Below, piece by piece: positions 15,847 through 25,611 of a DNA stretch of 64,000 nt; position 1 is the stretch's first letter; the number at the start of each line of letters is the position of its first letter. The translations under genes and the position numbers were made by a program. This stretch comes from Deltaproteobacteria bacterium. Lineage in GTDB: Bacteria; Myxococcota_A; Polyangia; HGW-17. The notes under the pieces are model-generated. The model was not told the origin of the DNA, searched no databases, and saw only the letters and a list, made by a program, of their open reading frames with translations. The stretch is from NCBI GenBank assembly GCA_016937155.1, contig JAFGWM010000024.1, forward strand, positions 1 through 64,000. Direction: 5' to 3'.

Positions 15847-18800
15847 TGAAACAGTGTAAACCTCAACGAAATATCTCAAAGCCGGATTTCCCAGAATATC
15901 CTGCTCAGCATGAAGATTGACTGCGTAATTTGAAATATAAAGTCTTGGACCCTTAAGTTCAGTATCAATATAGAAACCGAATGACCCTTCATATGGCTCT
16001 TCACCACCTCTGAGAATCGAAATATCCCAGATGGGATCATTCTCACTGAAATCATAAACACCAATATAAAGTTCCTGATTTGTGGCATCCTGCCAGATCA
16101 GAAATACTTTTGACCCGGCACTCTCGATTGCGGCATCGGCTCCGAAATAATGCTGTACAGGCATTGGAAGGCCGGAGTTATTATCACCGTCATCTTCACG
16201 GAAACCATCATCAATAAGCTCTTCCTGAACCTCGGATGTTGAAAGATTCAGTGAAGCAAAATAAAGAGATTTTTGCATAGAATCCTGGTATACAAAATGC
16301 ACCATATTCTGATCATCATCATCAATGGCATGTGATGCAAACAGTCCTCGGGGAAGAACTGTATCATCATTTGCAGTTACAACCATAGGTTCAACAAAAT
16401 CACCCCCGGACACCTCCTGATAACTGAATTTCAGAGTTTCCTCATACTGGTCATACCAGGAAATAGCGACTCTTCCATCGTCAAATCTTGTGTGTGAAAC
16501 AAAAAGACCTGTACCCTGAGGCCAGTCATCCACAACAGCATCAATATCAGGGAATGGATAGTCCACAGAATCAACAGTGAAAAAAGTCCAGTCAGACGGA
16601 CTCTGTGGCAGGGGTACATTTGCCTGAGCAAATCTTAGTTCACTTGTGAGACCAGTCCCTGAAACATTTGGAATATTATTAACCATATAAGCAACACTTG
16701 GCGCTTTATCAGAAGCTCTTATTGTCAGATGATTGAAAAATCCGGCACTTCCGAAATCAGTACCTGTGGGATCTCCGCCGTCATCAAGATCATAGGATGT
16801 AAAATTAGTACCATCGGTTGTGTATGTAATTCTCAGTGATCCGGTGGTGGTATTTCTATGGGCAATTATCGGCTGGCCAACTGTGAGCTCTCCAATTGAA
16901 GTATACTCACCAACATCTTCACCAGCGGCACTGATACCCCACCTCACATCACTTGTGGGAAGGACAACAGGACCTGCCGGAACACCATCAATAAATGACC
17001 AGTCATCGGGTCTGATAATCGCAGGATCTGTATCAGAAGGAAGAGCCTTTGCTATCATTAGATCTCCATAGGTGAGATTATAACTGCTGACCCAGGCATA
17101 CTGACCAATAACGGTTACACTGGAGTGAGGGCCGGGAATTCCCCAGGGAATATCGTTTACACAATCACAAAAGCCCCCGATACACAGTGATATTTCATCA
17201 TCAGGACAGGAAATTCCTGCACAGTCGTCATCAATGCTGCATGAAGGATTTGTATTGTTATCAACGGATTTTTTGTTATCAGCACATCCCGTGGTTATAA
17301 AAGCTGCAATGGCCAAAATACCAAGAGGAAGAATCAATTTTCGGCGAAGTTTAAATCCGGCAAAAACCATTCCCAGAATCAGGAACAGAGAAATACCGGT
17401 ATCTGAGGCTCCTTTGCCGGAAGAACTACAACCAAACATTGAGGTTGTATCTTCAAAAATAAGAGTTCTGGAGGTTACAAACACTTCATGAGTTGAAACG
17501 TTATCCATTTCATCCTTGACTCTTACCTTGAGTATACCTGCACTGGAATATCTGGAAGCATAATCTCCGTCGATAATATTAAAGGAAGACCATTCCGACC
17601 AGGTTTTTCCTTCCAGGATACTGTATTTGAGATCTGAGGAAGATGAAACAAAGTCGTGGCCATTCAGAGTAATTTCACCCTCTGAGCTTTCAACAGTAAG
17701 AGTTGGAGCAACAGTATCCAGAACGAATGGAAGGGTAACAACTTCAAGATTCAGACTTCTTGGATCCCCGGCTCTTCTTCCGCGTATTTCAACAGTGTGT
17801 TTTCCCTGCAGGAAAAGACCAAGATCCTCTATTTCAAGGGTATCTGTTCTTATGAACGGAGACCAGAGACCACGATCAATCCTGTACTGGTATTCCCCGT
17901 CATTACCGTCAAGAGACACAATAATGTATGGACGAGCATTATCAGTGCCCATTAAAGTTGCTCTCAATCTTTCAGGAGAATAAGTCACAGCATCTGTCAG
18001 TTGGGCATCAAAGAGGAAAGGATCCATATCCATTTTCTTTGTTCCCACACTTTTTGAAATTATCTTTGCGTTTATCAGTATCGCATCCTGGGCTGTGGAT
18101 GATTTAAACTCAAGATTGTCAAGTTGGACTATTTTCCAGGTGAGATAGTCACCGTTGGCGTTCAGTTTGGTTATCTCGAAGTTGGGCATCGGAATTGGCT
18201 GAAGTGCGCCGGTGAGCATTGGCATAATCATACCAAGAATTGACGGGAATATAGCTGCAACTTCCGCAGGATCCTCACGGATAAGATCACTGTTAAGAAC
18301 TCTGGCACCAATCAGGGATTCATCCACCGGTCTGAGTACCGGCATAACGGTAACATTACCTTCTTCGTCCACACCTTCTTCAAGATCCATCTGAAGGTGC
18401 ATATCAAGAGCAAGTGTAAGAGCTCTTGCATACCTTCCATTTACAAACGGGTAAAGATCGATCTGAAAATCCTGAAGATAAAGATCAATCAGACCACTGG
18501 CACCACCTGTACCCTGACCTACCTGGAACTGCAGTGCGTTCTGTGGTCTTATAACCAGTTGAAGAGGAGCATCTCCTGCTTTGGGATCTATAATTTCAGC
18601 CATGGACGGAATAAGAACAGAAAAAGTACCGACTTTCACGAGCTCATTATCTTCGGTTCCCATGGTGAGACATAAAGCACCACTGTTAACGATATGAAAA
18701 CCTGCAAGATTAAGCATATCCTGAGTGATTGCAACGCTGACATCTGCCATATCACCATTTTCAAAAACAAGAGCAGCCTGATCATACATACCACTGTACT

Positions 18801-19947
18801 CTTCAATTATTGCCCTTGTAAAAGTCTTCATTCTGTCGGCACTTGCACCACTCACTCCACTTACAACAGAAAGTCCCGTCTGGGTGAGATCAGGAGTTGC
18901 AATGGGGGGAATACATCTGGCTCCCTCTGAATGCTCAGCTACGGAAAATTCATTCTTGGTTTCCCCACGGGTATCCGGGTTTCTGTCAGAGTTAAACCCT
19001 GTGATAATACCAGCAGTGATACCGTGATTTTTAACATCAACATATCCACCACTTATCATCTTCATCTCAAGATTTGCATCAACACCGCTGAAACCTGCAG
19101 AAGCAAGGAAAGAACCCGCATTGATCTGTCCCTCAAGACCGATATCCGGGATTAACTTGTCTATGGTTGGCTGAAGAAGAGGAATAACAAGATTATTGGC
19201 TATCCAGTTTACAATGGCATCACCCACAAATGCATCAAGGATTTCAATATACTGACCAATATTTTCCAGGACCAGAGCATTGATGATACCGTCCACAAAA
19301 GGAATGCAGTTGTTAAGACTGGCCTCGAGACCACTTAGGTCAAGGTTACTCACGGAGTTGATATCCATTCGCAGATAGCCATCTTCGGGTCTTGTCCTGA
19401 GGCCCAGTGCCACACTTCCGGAAAACGGATCATCAACAAAACCAACATCGATACTGCACTGATCAGAAATATTTGAGCCGGCAACTATTATATCTATGTC
19501 AAATCCGAAATAAAGATTGGCCTGAATATCACCGTAGATTTCATCACAGACACTGGAGGACATCACTCCATCCTTGCACTGATCAATGTTGTTCGAGTTT
19601 TCAGTGTTGTCCACAAGAGAAAAATCCAGATCGATATTGGGAAGTTCAATTCCACATCCCAAAGGACAAAAATCAATACCGTAACTGTGACCACTGTCTC
19701 CAACCCAGAAGTTGGGTATAAATGCGATATGCCCGAACTCACCTTCAACATACTGTGGAAGAATTGTTTTGATGGTATCAAACCCGGACTGAGTGATTCT
19801 CAACTGAACACCGTTTTCGATAATCTGATTTGGTGGTAGAGGGCTGTCAAGAGGTTCTATCTCAGAACACCCACCACCGCTACAACTCATTGAAATAGAA
19901 ACAGAAAAAAGAAAAACAAAAGGTAGATAAAATCTGATTTTTTTCAT
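15829..19947 (-). CDS. Two-module lipoprotein with an internal MYXO-CTERM-like tag and second lipobox
   Basis: A 1372-residue protein. It starts at 19947 after GGAGGG and has a lipoprotein signal (FLFSVSISMSC). Module one (about 25-835) is rich in beta strands and Gly/Asp with low similarity to anything I know; it contains Ig-like stretches near 720-830. At residue 840 comes MFGCSSSGKGASDTG, a hydrophobic helix ISLFLILGMVFAGF and FKLRRK, which is exactly the layout of a MYXO-CTERM C-terminal sorting tag. Instead of ending, the frame continues with LILPLGILAIAAFITTGCADN (lipobox Cys at 888), then a Cys-rich segment (about 900-925) and about 450 residues resembling a propeller. An internal ATG at 17370 (residue 860) could give the second part alone. 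Confidence 0.75.
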   Translation of the reverse strand: MKKIRFYLPFVFLFSVSISMSCSGGGCSEIEPLDSPLPPNQIIENGVQLRITQSGFDTIKTILPQYVEGEFGHIAFIPNFWVGDSGHSYGIDFCPLGCGIELPNIDLDFSLVDNTENSNNIDQCKDGVMSSSVCDEIYGDIQANLYFGFDIDIIVAGSNISDQCSIDVGFVDDPFSGSVALGLRTRPEDGYLRMDINSVSNLDLSGLEASLNNCIPFVDGIINALVLENIGQYIEILDAFVGDAIVNWIANNLVIPLLQPTIDKLIPDIGLEGQINAGSFLASAGFSGVDANLEMKMISGGYVDVKNHGITAGIITGFNSDRNPDTRGETKNEFSVAEHSEGARCIPPIATPDLTQTGLSVVSGVSGASADRMKTFTRAIIEEYSGMYDQAALVFENGDMADVSVAITQDMLNLAGFHIVNSGALCLTMGTEDNELVKVGTFSVLIPSMAEIIDPKAGDAPLQLVIRPQNALQFQVGQGTGGASGLIDLYLQDFQIDLYPFVNGRYARALTLALDMHLQMDLEEGVDEEGNVTVMPVLRPVDESLIGARVLNSDLIREDPAEVAAIFPSILGMIMPMLTGALQPIPMPNFEITKLNANGDYLTWKIVQLDNLEFKSSTAQDAILINAKIISKSVGTKKMDMDPFLFDAQLTDAVTYSPERLRATLMGTDNARPYIIVSLDGNDGEYQYRIDRGLWSPFIRTDTLEIEDLGLFLQGKHTVEIRGRRAGDPRSLNLEVVTLPFVLDTVAPTLTVESSEGEITLNGHDFVSSSSDLKYSILEGKTWSEWSSFNIIDGDYASRYSSAGILKVRVKDEMDNVSTHEVFVTSRTLIFEDTTSMFGCSSSGKGASDTGISLFLILGMVFAGFKLRRKLILPLGILAIAAFITTGCADNKKSVDNNTNPSCSIDDDCAGISCPDDEISLCIGGFCDCVNDIPWGIPGPHSSVTVIGQYAWVSSYNLTYGDLMIAKALPSDTDPAIIRPDDWSFIDGVPAGPVVLPTSDVRWGISAAGEDVGEYTSIGELTVGQPIIAHRNTTTGSLRITYTTDGTNFTSYDLDDGGDPTGTDFGSAGFFNHLTIRASDKAPSVAYMVNNIPNVSGTGLTSELRFAQANVPLPQSPSDWTFFTVDSVDYPFPDIDAVVDDWPQGTGLFVSHTRFDDGRVAISWYDQYEETLKFSYQEVSGGDFVEPMVVTANDDTVLPRGLFASHAIDDDDQNMVHFVYQDSMQKSLYFASLNLSTSEVQEELIDDGFREDDGDNNSGLPMPVQHYFGADAAIESAGSKVFLIWQDATNQELYIGVYDFSENDPIWDISILRGGEEPYEGSFGFYIDTELKGPRLYISNYAVNLHAEQDILGNPALRYFVEVYTVSSGIVE

Positions 19948-20074
19948 AAGACCCTCCGGATTGGAAAGATAAAACACCAAGCGTTGGTTATTTTAGCCTG
20001 TTTTGGAGCTTTTCGCATTAAATTTTTATAATTATTTCTGGCCAACAACTGATTAAATAAATATATTGCACCTC

Positions 20075-23000
20075 ATGACTGATACTAAAACTGAACCCAG
20101 ACTGCTGTTAATATCAATTTTGCTCTTTTTATCAGGTGCTGCAGGCCTTGTATACGAGGTTATCTGGACAAGGATCCTCCATTATTCTTTTGGCTCTACT
20201 GAAATGGCAGCTGCCACGGTGCTGGCCACATTTATGGGTGGTCTTGCTCTTGGCGGTGCCCTTGGAGGTCGCTTCGCCTCAAAACTACGATATCCAATAC
20301 TGGTTTACGGAATTCTGGAACTGGTGATTGCTCTATACGGCATACTTTTTACTCCCCTTCTCTATCGTATGGATTTCATATATTCAATTACGGGAAGTGA
20401 TGGAGCCCCTTGGCTGCTTACCACACTCCGATTTACCAGTGGCATGATTATAATGCTCATTCCCACAGTGGCGATGGGGGCAACTCTTCCGGTACTGGTA
20501 CAGGGAGTTGTACGAAAAAATGAAGCCGGAAAGGGAATAGCTCTTTTATACTTCATAAATACCCTTGGAGCAGTTGCAGGAACTTTCGGTGCCGGATTTG
20601 CAATAATTCCCCGCTATGGTCTTGATAAGGGAATATATATCGCAGTTGGAACAGGAATTGTGGTTTTTGCTTTTGCTGTGATTATGCAGTGGAAACTGTT
20701 TAAACCATCAGAAGTGACATCTGAAACAACCACGGGAAAATCTTCCCTGAAAACCAGACTCACACCCTTCGCATTGAGACATGGAGTATATTTTGCACTT
20801 GGAATTGCATTCTTTAGCGGTCTTATCTCACTGTCAAACGAGGTGTTGTGGTTCCGGCTTCTGGGAATAATACTGGATGGCACTGTTTATGGCTTCAGCG
20901 CTCTTTTAGGTTCATTTCTGGCGGGACTTGCTTTAGGGTCGCTGTGGATAAGCACAAGACTTGATAAACACAAAGATCCCTGGTCATTATTTGTAAAACT
21001 TCAACTGGGGGCCGCACTGGGGAGTGTATTTACCATTCTTGTGATCCCTCTTATTCCATTCCTCGTCTCAGGATACATCAGTGGTACACCAAAAACTCCC
21101 GGTAGTGTGTTTTTCCTTAAGGTTATTCTTGTATTTTTTACCATTCTTGTTCCAACATTTTTTTACGGAGCATCATTTCCTGTTCTGGTACGGCTGGCAA
21201 GCGTTCAGGGAAAACTTTCAAGAGCTGCAGGAAACATATACAGCCTTAATACCATTGGCTGTATTCTGGGAAGTGCCCTTACCGGAATGATTCTGATTCC
21301 ATGGCTGAAAAACATAAATATGCTTCTCATGATTATGGTTTTCATGTCTGTGATCGTTGCGTTCGCTGCTATTTTCCTTGCAGGAGGAGCAGACACCGAA
21401 AAAGCTGCAATGAGGAAAATCAAACTGTTTGCATTTGTGGCTGTTTCTGTTTTGGGCATCGTAATCCTCAATCCGAATGTCAAGGTGGTACGTCTGGTAA
21501 ATTCCAGATACAGCATTGAAGATTATCAGCATTCCATTGGAAGCAGCGTCAAATCACTTTATGGAGATGACACTGACAGAAAAAATCTTGTATTCGAAGC
21601 TGAGGGGGCAGTAACTGTTGTCACGGTTCATAAACACAAGGATGGTGGCTACAGACTGCGTAATAATGGACTGAATGAAAGCTATCATGCTGACACGGAA
21701 CCGTTTTATGCTGAGGAAATACTATACCTCGGTGCACTACCTTATCTGCTGCATCCAAATCCATCAAAGGCTCTTCTGATTGGACTTGGTGGTGGTGGAA
21801 CCCTTGATGTTTTAAGCCAGCTGGAGTTAAAAAACGTTGAGGTAGCTGAACTGGAACCGGAAGTGGTTAAAGCAAGCCGAATAATGTTCGGGAAAAGAAC
21901 CCATCCCGTTGACAGACAGAATGTGAAACTGCGTCTTGACGATGGAAGAAATGCTCTTCTGAGACATGCAGTGGCAAATCCGCATACCTATGATCTCGTT
22001 ATTTCGCAGCCGTCCCATCCGTGGCTGACAGGCGCTTCAAATCTGTACACAATTGAGCATTTCAGGATTGTCAGGAAAAATCTGAAACCTGGTGGAATAT
22101 TCTGTCAGTGGGTAAATCTGTTCCGAATGAATGAAACCGGCTTCAGAAGTCTTTTGGCTGCGTTCACTGGTGTTTTTGAAGATGGACATATTTTTCAGGT
22201 GGATGAAAACAGTGTATTTCTAATAGGTTCCAATAAAAAATTACCTGTAAATACAGATGTTATATCAAAACACTTCACTGAAAAATACCTCAAACACACG
22301 ATTAAACACTATCAGAGCGGTCTTAACAGAGTTCTCAAGATGTACCGGATTGATTACGAAACTGCTAGGAAACTGGCAAAGGGAGCCAGAATTAACAGTG
22401 ATCACACTCCGGTTATTGAAACTGTACTGCCATGGGTGGGACACAACTCAATGTTCAACGTTACGAAATGGCTTCAAAAACTTGATATCCCATACTATCT
22501 GGAGCCACGTACAGTATCACTGAAAGGAAATTCCAAAGAGGTCTTCAGACAGTATATGAATTATCTTGGAAGTGATCTTGATATTCATTCTCAGGAGCCA
22601 TCAGCCTTAAAGTCCAAACTGGAGAGAATAAACCGGACACTTAAACGCTGGGAAAAATTCCTTGGAGATGATTTCTACAGAATAAAAGCTGATATCCATC
22701 AGAGGATTCAGGATTTCAGTACAAGTGCCATGCTATTGGCAAAAATAAAGGAACCTGAGGTAAAAGACCATAGACTCAGAGCATCCAATCTGTTTCTTGC
22801 AGGTAAATACTCAACTGCAGCATTCCTTTATGCAGTAATTCTCAGCATGGATAATCCCGGTTTTTTCACAAGGGCGCTGTTCAACAAATTATCCATGGGT
22901 TTCTTCAAAATCGGAAATGTCACAAAATCTACCTATGCGAATGGAGATCTTCGTGAATTCACACGGATAATTGAAAAACTGTCCATTCCTTTTCTGACCG

Positions 23001-23566
23001 ACCCGTTGATTACAACCCTGAAGATGGATCCACTTTATCTTGAACGCAGGAATGCAAACCTGTTTGAAATGTCTCTCAGAAAATCCTTCAGAAATAATTC
23101 GGTTATAAATGGAGATGAAGTAACTGCCTATCTGGATGAAGGCGGTGAGGACAGGTCCCTGCTGAAAAAAATTATCTACAATTATGTCAGAAACAGAGAC
23201 ACAAAAAATGCTGATTCCACTATGGTTATTTACCGGAACAGTTCTTCACTTTCTCCGGTTAATTTTGAACTTGCAAAAAAACTGAGAAAAATTGGTTCAG
23301 GTAACCAGGCTATCTATCTATTCAAAAAAGTTCTTGAGGATACTGATCATGGTATAGACAAGTCAGATATACTCAATGAACTTCTGGGAGTAATGATGGA
23401 AACATCTGAAATGAAAGGTTTTTCAAAATTATTCCTGATGTACAAAAAATACGGCACTTCTCAGGAACACAGGAAAGTACAGGAAGGTATTCTCAACAGA
23501 TTCGACCAGTTCAACAGACAACTGATCGAAAAAGGAATAGATCCCAAAGCCCTCCCTAAAAAATGA
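20075..23566 (+). CDS. Membrane-anchored spermidine-synthase-like methyltransferase-fold protein
   Basis: A 1163-residue fusion. Residues 1-455 hold about 12 membrane helices arranged as in the MFS-like half of the 'fused MFS/spermidine synthase' family (LLFLSGAAGLVYEVIWTRIL; SLSNEVLWFRLLGIIL). A cytoplasmic Rossmann domain follows (about 545-760): ALLIGLGGGGTLDVLSQL, VAELEPEVVKASRI, LRLDDGRNALL, YDLVISQPSHPWLTGASNLY, LKPGGIFCQW. The C-terminal 350 residues are helical and look like degenerate TPRs. Known relatives are of uncertain reaction; aminopropyl transfer is not established. No clear ribosome site is seen before the ATG at 20075. It converges on the kinase operon. Confidence 0.8.
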   Translation: MTDTKTEPRLLLISILLFLSGAAGLVYEVIWTRILHYSFGSTEMAAATVLATFMGGLALGGALGGRFASKLRYPILVYGILELVIALYGILFTPLLYRMDFIYSITGSDGAPWLLTTLRFTSGMIIMLIPTVAMGATLPVLVQGVVRKNEAGKGIALLYFINTLGAVAGTFGAGFAIIPRYGLDKGIYIAVGTGIVVFAFAVIMQWKLFKPSEVTSETTTGKSSLKTRLTPFALRHGVYFALGIAFFSGLISLSNEVLWFRLLGIILDGTVYGFSALLGSFLAGLALGSLWISTRLDKHKDPWSLFVKLQLGAALGSVFTILVIPLIPFLVSGYISGTPKTPGSVFFLKVILVFFTILVPTFFYGASFPVLVRLASVQGKLSRAAGNIYSLNTIGCILGSALTGMILIPWLKNINMLLMIMVFMSVIVAFAAIFLAGGADTEKAAMRKIKLFAFVAVSVLGIVILNPNVKVVRLVNSRYSIEDYQHSIGSSVKSLYGDDTDRKNLVFEAEGAVTVVTVHKHKDGGYRLRNNGLNESYHADTEPFYAEEILYLGALPYLLHPNPSKALLIGLGGGGTLDVLSQLELKNVEVAELEPEVVKASRIMFGKRTHPVDRQNVKLRLDDGRNALLRHAVANPHTYDLVISQPSHPWLTGASNLYTIEHFRIVRKNLKPGGIFCQWVNLFRMNETGFRSLLAAFTGVFEDGHIFQVDENSVFLIGSNKKLPVNTDVISKHFTEKYLKHTIKHYQSGLNRVLKMYRIDYETARKLAKGARINSDHTPVIETVLPWVGHNSMFNVTKWLQKLDIPYYLEPRTVSLKGNSKEVFRQYMNYLGSDLDIHSQEPSALKSKLERINRTLKRWEKFLGDDFYRIKADIHQRIQDFSTSAMLLAKIKEPEVKDHRLRASNLFLAGKYSTAAFLYAVILSMDNPGFFTRALFNKLSMGFFKIGNVTKSTYANGDLREFTRIIEKLSIPFLTDPLITTLKMDPLYLERRNANLFEMSLRKSFRNNSVINGDEVTAYLDEGGEDRSLLKKIIYNYVRNRDTKNADSTMVIYRNSSSLSPVNFELAKKLRKIGSGNQAIYLFKKVLEDTDHGIDKSDILNELLGVMMETSEMKGFSKLFLMYKKYGTSQEHRKVQEGILNRFDQFNRQLIEKGIDPKALPKK

Positions 23567-23598
23567 TATCTTACTTAGAAACTATACACAGATGAAAA

Positions 23599-25038
23599 TC
23601 AGTTAAGTCTTTCCAGTATTGCCACGACGTTTGGGGGTGAATTAACTGCAAGTTGACGAAGTTTATCAGAATCAAAAATCACAACAGTGGTGTTTTCAAT
23701 CGCTACATATTCACCATCTATCGCAATACCATGCAGTGCGTCCCTCATACCCACAAAATGATCGGGCCCTGTCTGAACAAAATCACCGGAAGGAAGAGTA
23801 AACTGAACTTTTCCATTCATAATCAGATATACATTTTCGGGAATCTCCTCGTCCTCAATGAGAACATCACCAGGAGAGACCATCATTATTGTGGTCATAC
23901 AACCAAGAATTTCATCTCTGACACTGACTTCCAGTTCCTGCATACTTTCATGCATGGAAAAGAAGCTGTCAAGCTGGTGCATTACTTTGGCGTTCTTTAT
24001 CCGGAAAGCAAGCTCCGGAAATTTTTCCATCAGTTCAAGAATTTTGCTTCCATGAAATTTCCAGACTTTTGTTTTTTCAGTTGGAGAGACAAGAGATGCT
24101 GTGCATGCCAGTGTACCCGGAGGAGAAAGAACACTGCTTTCACCAAGAAATTCACCGGGAAAACATGATCGCACAGTTCTCGGAACATCAAAACCCTCTA
24201 AAACAACATCCAGAAGGCCACTTTTTATAATAACCACCCATTGAGCACTGTCTCCCTCACGGATGATTGTTTCTCCGGTATTCAGATTTACCTCCTGGGC
24301 GACAATCTGGAGCTCTGTTATGGCACCTTCAGGAAGACCTGCAAACATGGGAACATCAGCCAGATTTTTCAGTGGATACATACGTTCCACTGTTTTTTTC
24401 ATAATGGTGTATATACTTGTTTTCTCAAACTCTTCAACACCGATCAGTTTTTCCACACGATCAGCAATTTTGAAAATCAGTTCCACCTGAGCAAGATTAG
24501 CGTATTCTCTCGTGGCAGCTTCGAGATACTCCAGAGCAAGATCACGATTTGTCAGAGCTATTTCCAGCAAACCCATTTCATGAAGTATTGCACCTCTGGT
24601 CACTGGGTCCTGAAGCAAAAGAGGATAAAGACCTCTTGCTTCCAGCAAAGAATCCTCATCTCCTTTTGACAACAGTTCATCAATTCGTCTTCTTGTTTCT
24701 TCCGGATCAAAGGTTTCTGACTCATCATCAGCCATATCCATGAAAAGATCACTGAAATCATCACCACCATCTGATGAATCTTCCATCTCATCTTCGACAA
24801 TCTGTCTGATTTTATCGACTATATCCTGTTTGGAAATTATGCTGATAAGATTACCATCAGCATCTATTTCAACAACACCAACAGTTATTTTCTCAGTATC
24901 CAGTTCAAGATGAACTTTTCCCCCCCAGCTTCGTCCTTCAGCTCTTCGTAAAACACCAACATCTCCAAGAGTCAGAAAAGTACCAAAACGATTATATAAA
25001 AGAAGTTGAAGGGTTTGTATCGCTTCATTTTTTTTCAT
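23599..25038 (-). CDS. Double cyclic-nucleotide-binding-domain protein
   Basis: A 479-residue soluble protein. Residues 1-85 form an unrecognised alpha/beta domain (FLTLGDVGVLRRAEGR; KVHLELDTEKITVGVVEID), followed by an acidic stretch (about 85-115), a TPR-like region (about 120-190), then two cNMP-binding folds: MFAGLPEGAITELQ...GETIIREGDSAQWVVIIKSG (about 225-345) and VSPGDVLIEDEEIPENVYLI (about 350-475). Neither retains the full PGE..GE.AL..PR.A cassette, so ligand binding is unsure; PGEFLGESSVLSPPG in the first is closest. It is the last gene of an operon led by a Ser/Thr kinase; probably a signalling adaptor. Confidence 0.75.
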   Translation of the reverse strand: MKKNEAIQTLQLLLYNRFGTFLTLGDVGVLRRAEGRSWGGKVHLELDTEKITVGVVEIDADGNLISIISKQDIVDKIRQIVEDEMEDSSDGGDDFSDLFMDMADDESETFDPEETRRRIDELLSKGDEDSLLEARGLYPLLLQDPVTRGAILHEMGLLEIALTNRDLALEYLEAATREYANLAQVELIFKIADRVEKLIGVEEFEKTSIYTIMKKTVERMYPLKNLADVPMFAGLPEGAITELQIVAQEVNLNTGETIIREGDSAQWVVIIKSGLLDVVLEGFDVPRTVRSCFPGEFLGESSVLSPPGTLACTASLVSPTEKTKVWKFHGSKILELMEKFPELAFRIKNAKVMHQLDSFFSMHESMQELEVSVRDEILGCMTTIMMVSPGDVLIEDEEIPENVYLIMNGKVQFTLPSGDFVQTGPDHFVGMRDALHGIAIDGEYVAIENTTVVIFDSDKLRQLAVNSPPNVVAILERLN

Positions 25039-25041
25039 GAT

Positions 25042-25611
25042 TCAATTACCCCATGAAACTTTGTCACCAATTTTTAACTGATTCTTCTTTGCAAATCCTG
25101 CGTTAACTTCAAGAACGTACATTGCCTTTTCCCTGGGAGAAAGAACCGTCTCGTCATGAGGATTTGCATCCTCAATAATTGCGACTATTTTTTTATCCCT
25201 GTCAATGAATAACATATCAAGGGGAATAAGTGTATTTTTCATCCAGAAACCCATTCGCTGCATACGTGGATACACAAAAAGCATTCCTTCACTTTCCGGC
25301 ATACTTTTCCTGAACATTAACCCCATCTGCTGCTGACTTTCAGAAACAGCAAGCTGAACTGATACCGTCAGGGTTTTTCCGGAACTGCTGGAGTGAATTT
25401 TAAGTATTTCAGTATCAAGGCCGTTCTGAGGTACGCCTGCAGTTTCTTTTTTATCAACAACAGATGTCTGATTATCATTTTTTTCCACGGAAGGGTTATA
25501 CACTGACTTCTTACACCCGGCAAAAAATCCAATCTGAACCGATAAAAACGAAATTACTATAAACTTATTACTGAAAAAACGGGTGGGTATCCGCTGAGAC
25601 GGTGGAAGCAT
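25042..25611 (-). CDS. DUF192-family lipoprotein
   Basis: A 189-residue protein with a hydrophobic N-terminus and lipobox FFAGC near residue 32, a linker, and a DUF192 domain (about 70-187) with MGLMFRKSMPESEGMLFVY, FWMKNTLIPLDMLFID and VLEVNAGF. DUF192 proteins are small beta-barrel domains of unknown function, often exported. Its ATG shares the A of the preceding gene's TGA (TGATG), and its stop is three bases before the cyclic-nucleotide-binding gene, so it is tightly embedded in the operon. Confidence 0.8.
   Translation of the reverse strand: MLPPSQRIPTRFFSNKFIVISFLSVQIGFFAGCKKSVYNPSVEKNDNQTSVVDKKETAGVPQNGLDTEILKIHSSSSGKTLTVSVQLAVSESQQQMGLMFRKSMPESEGMLFVYPRMQRMGFWMKNTLIPLDMLFIDRDKKIVAIIEDANPHDETVLSPREKAMYVLEVNAGFAKKNQLKIGDKVSWGN

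Noticed and set aside
17234-19155. Many plus-strand frames of 60-118 codons opposite the two-module lipoprotein gene
   Set aside because: They are shadows of a long, well-supported minus-strand frame.
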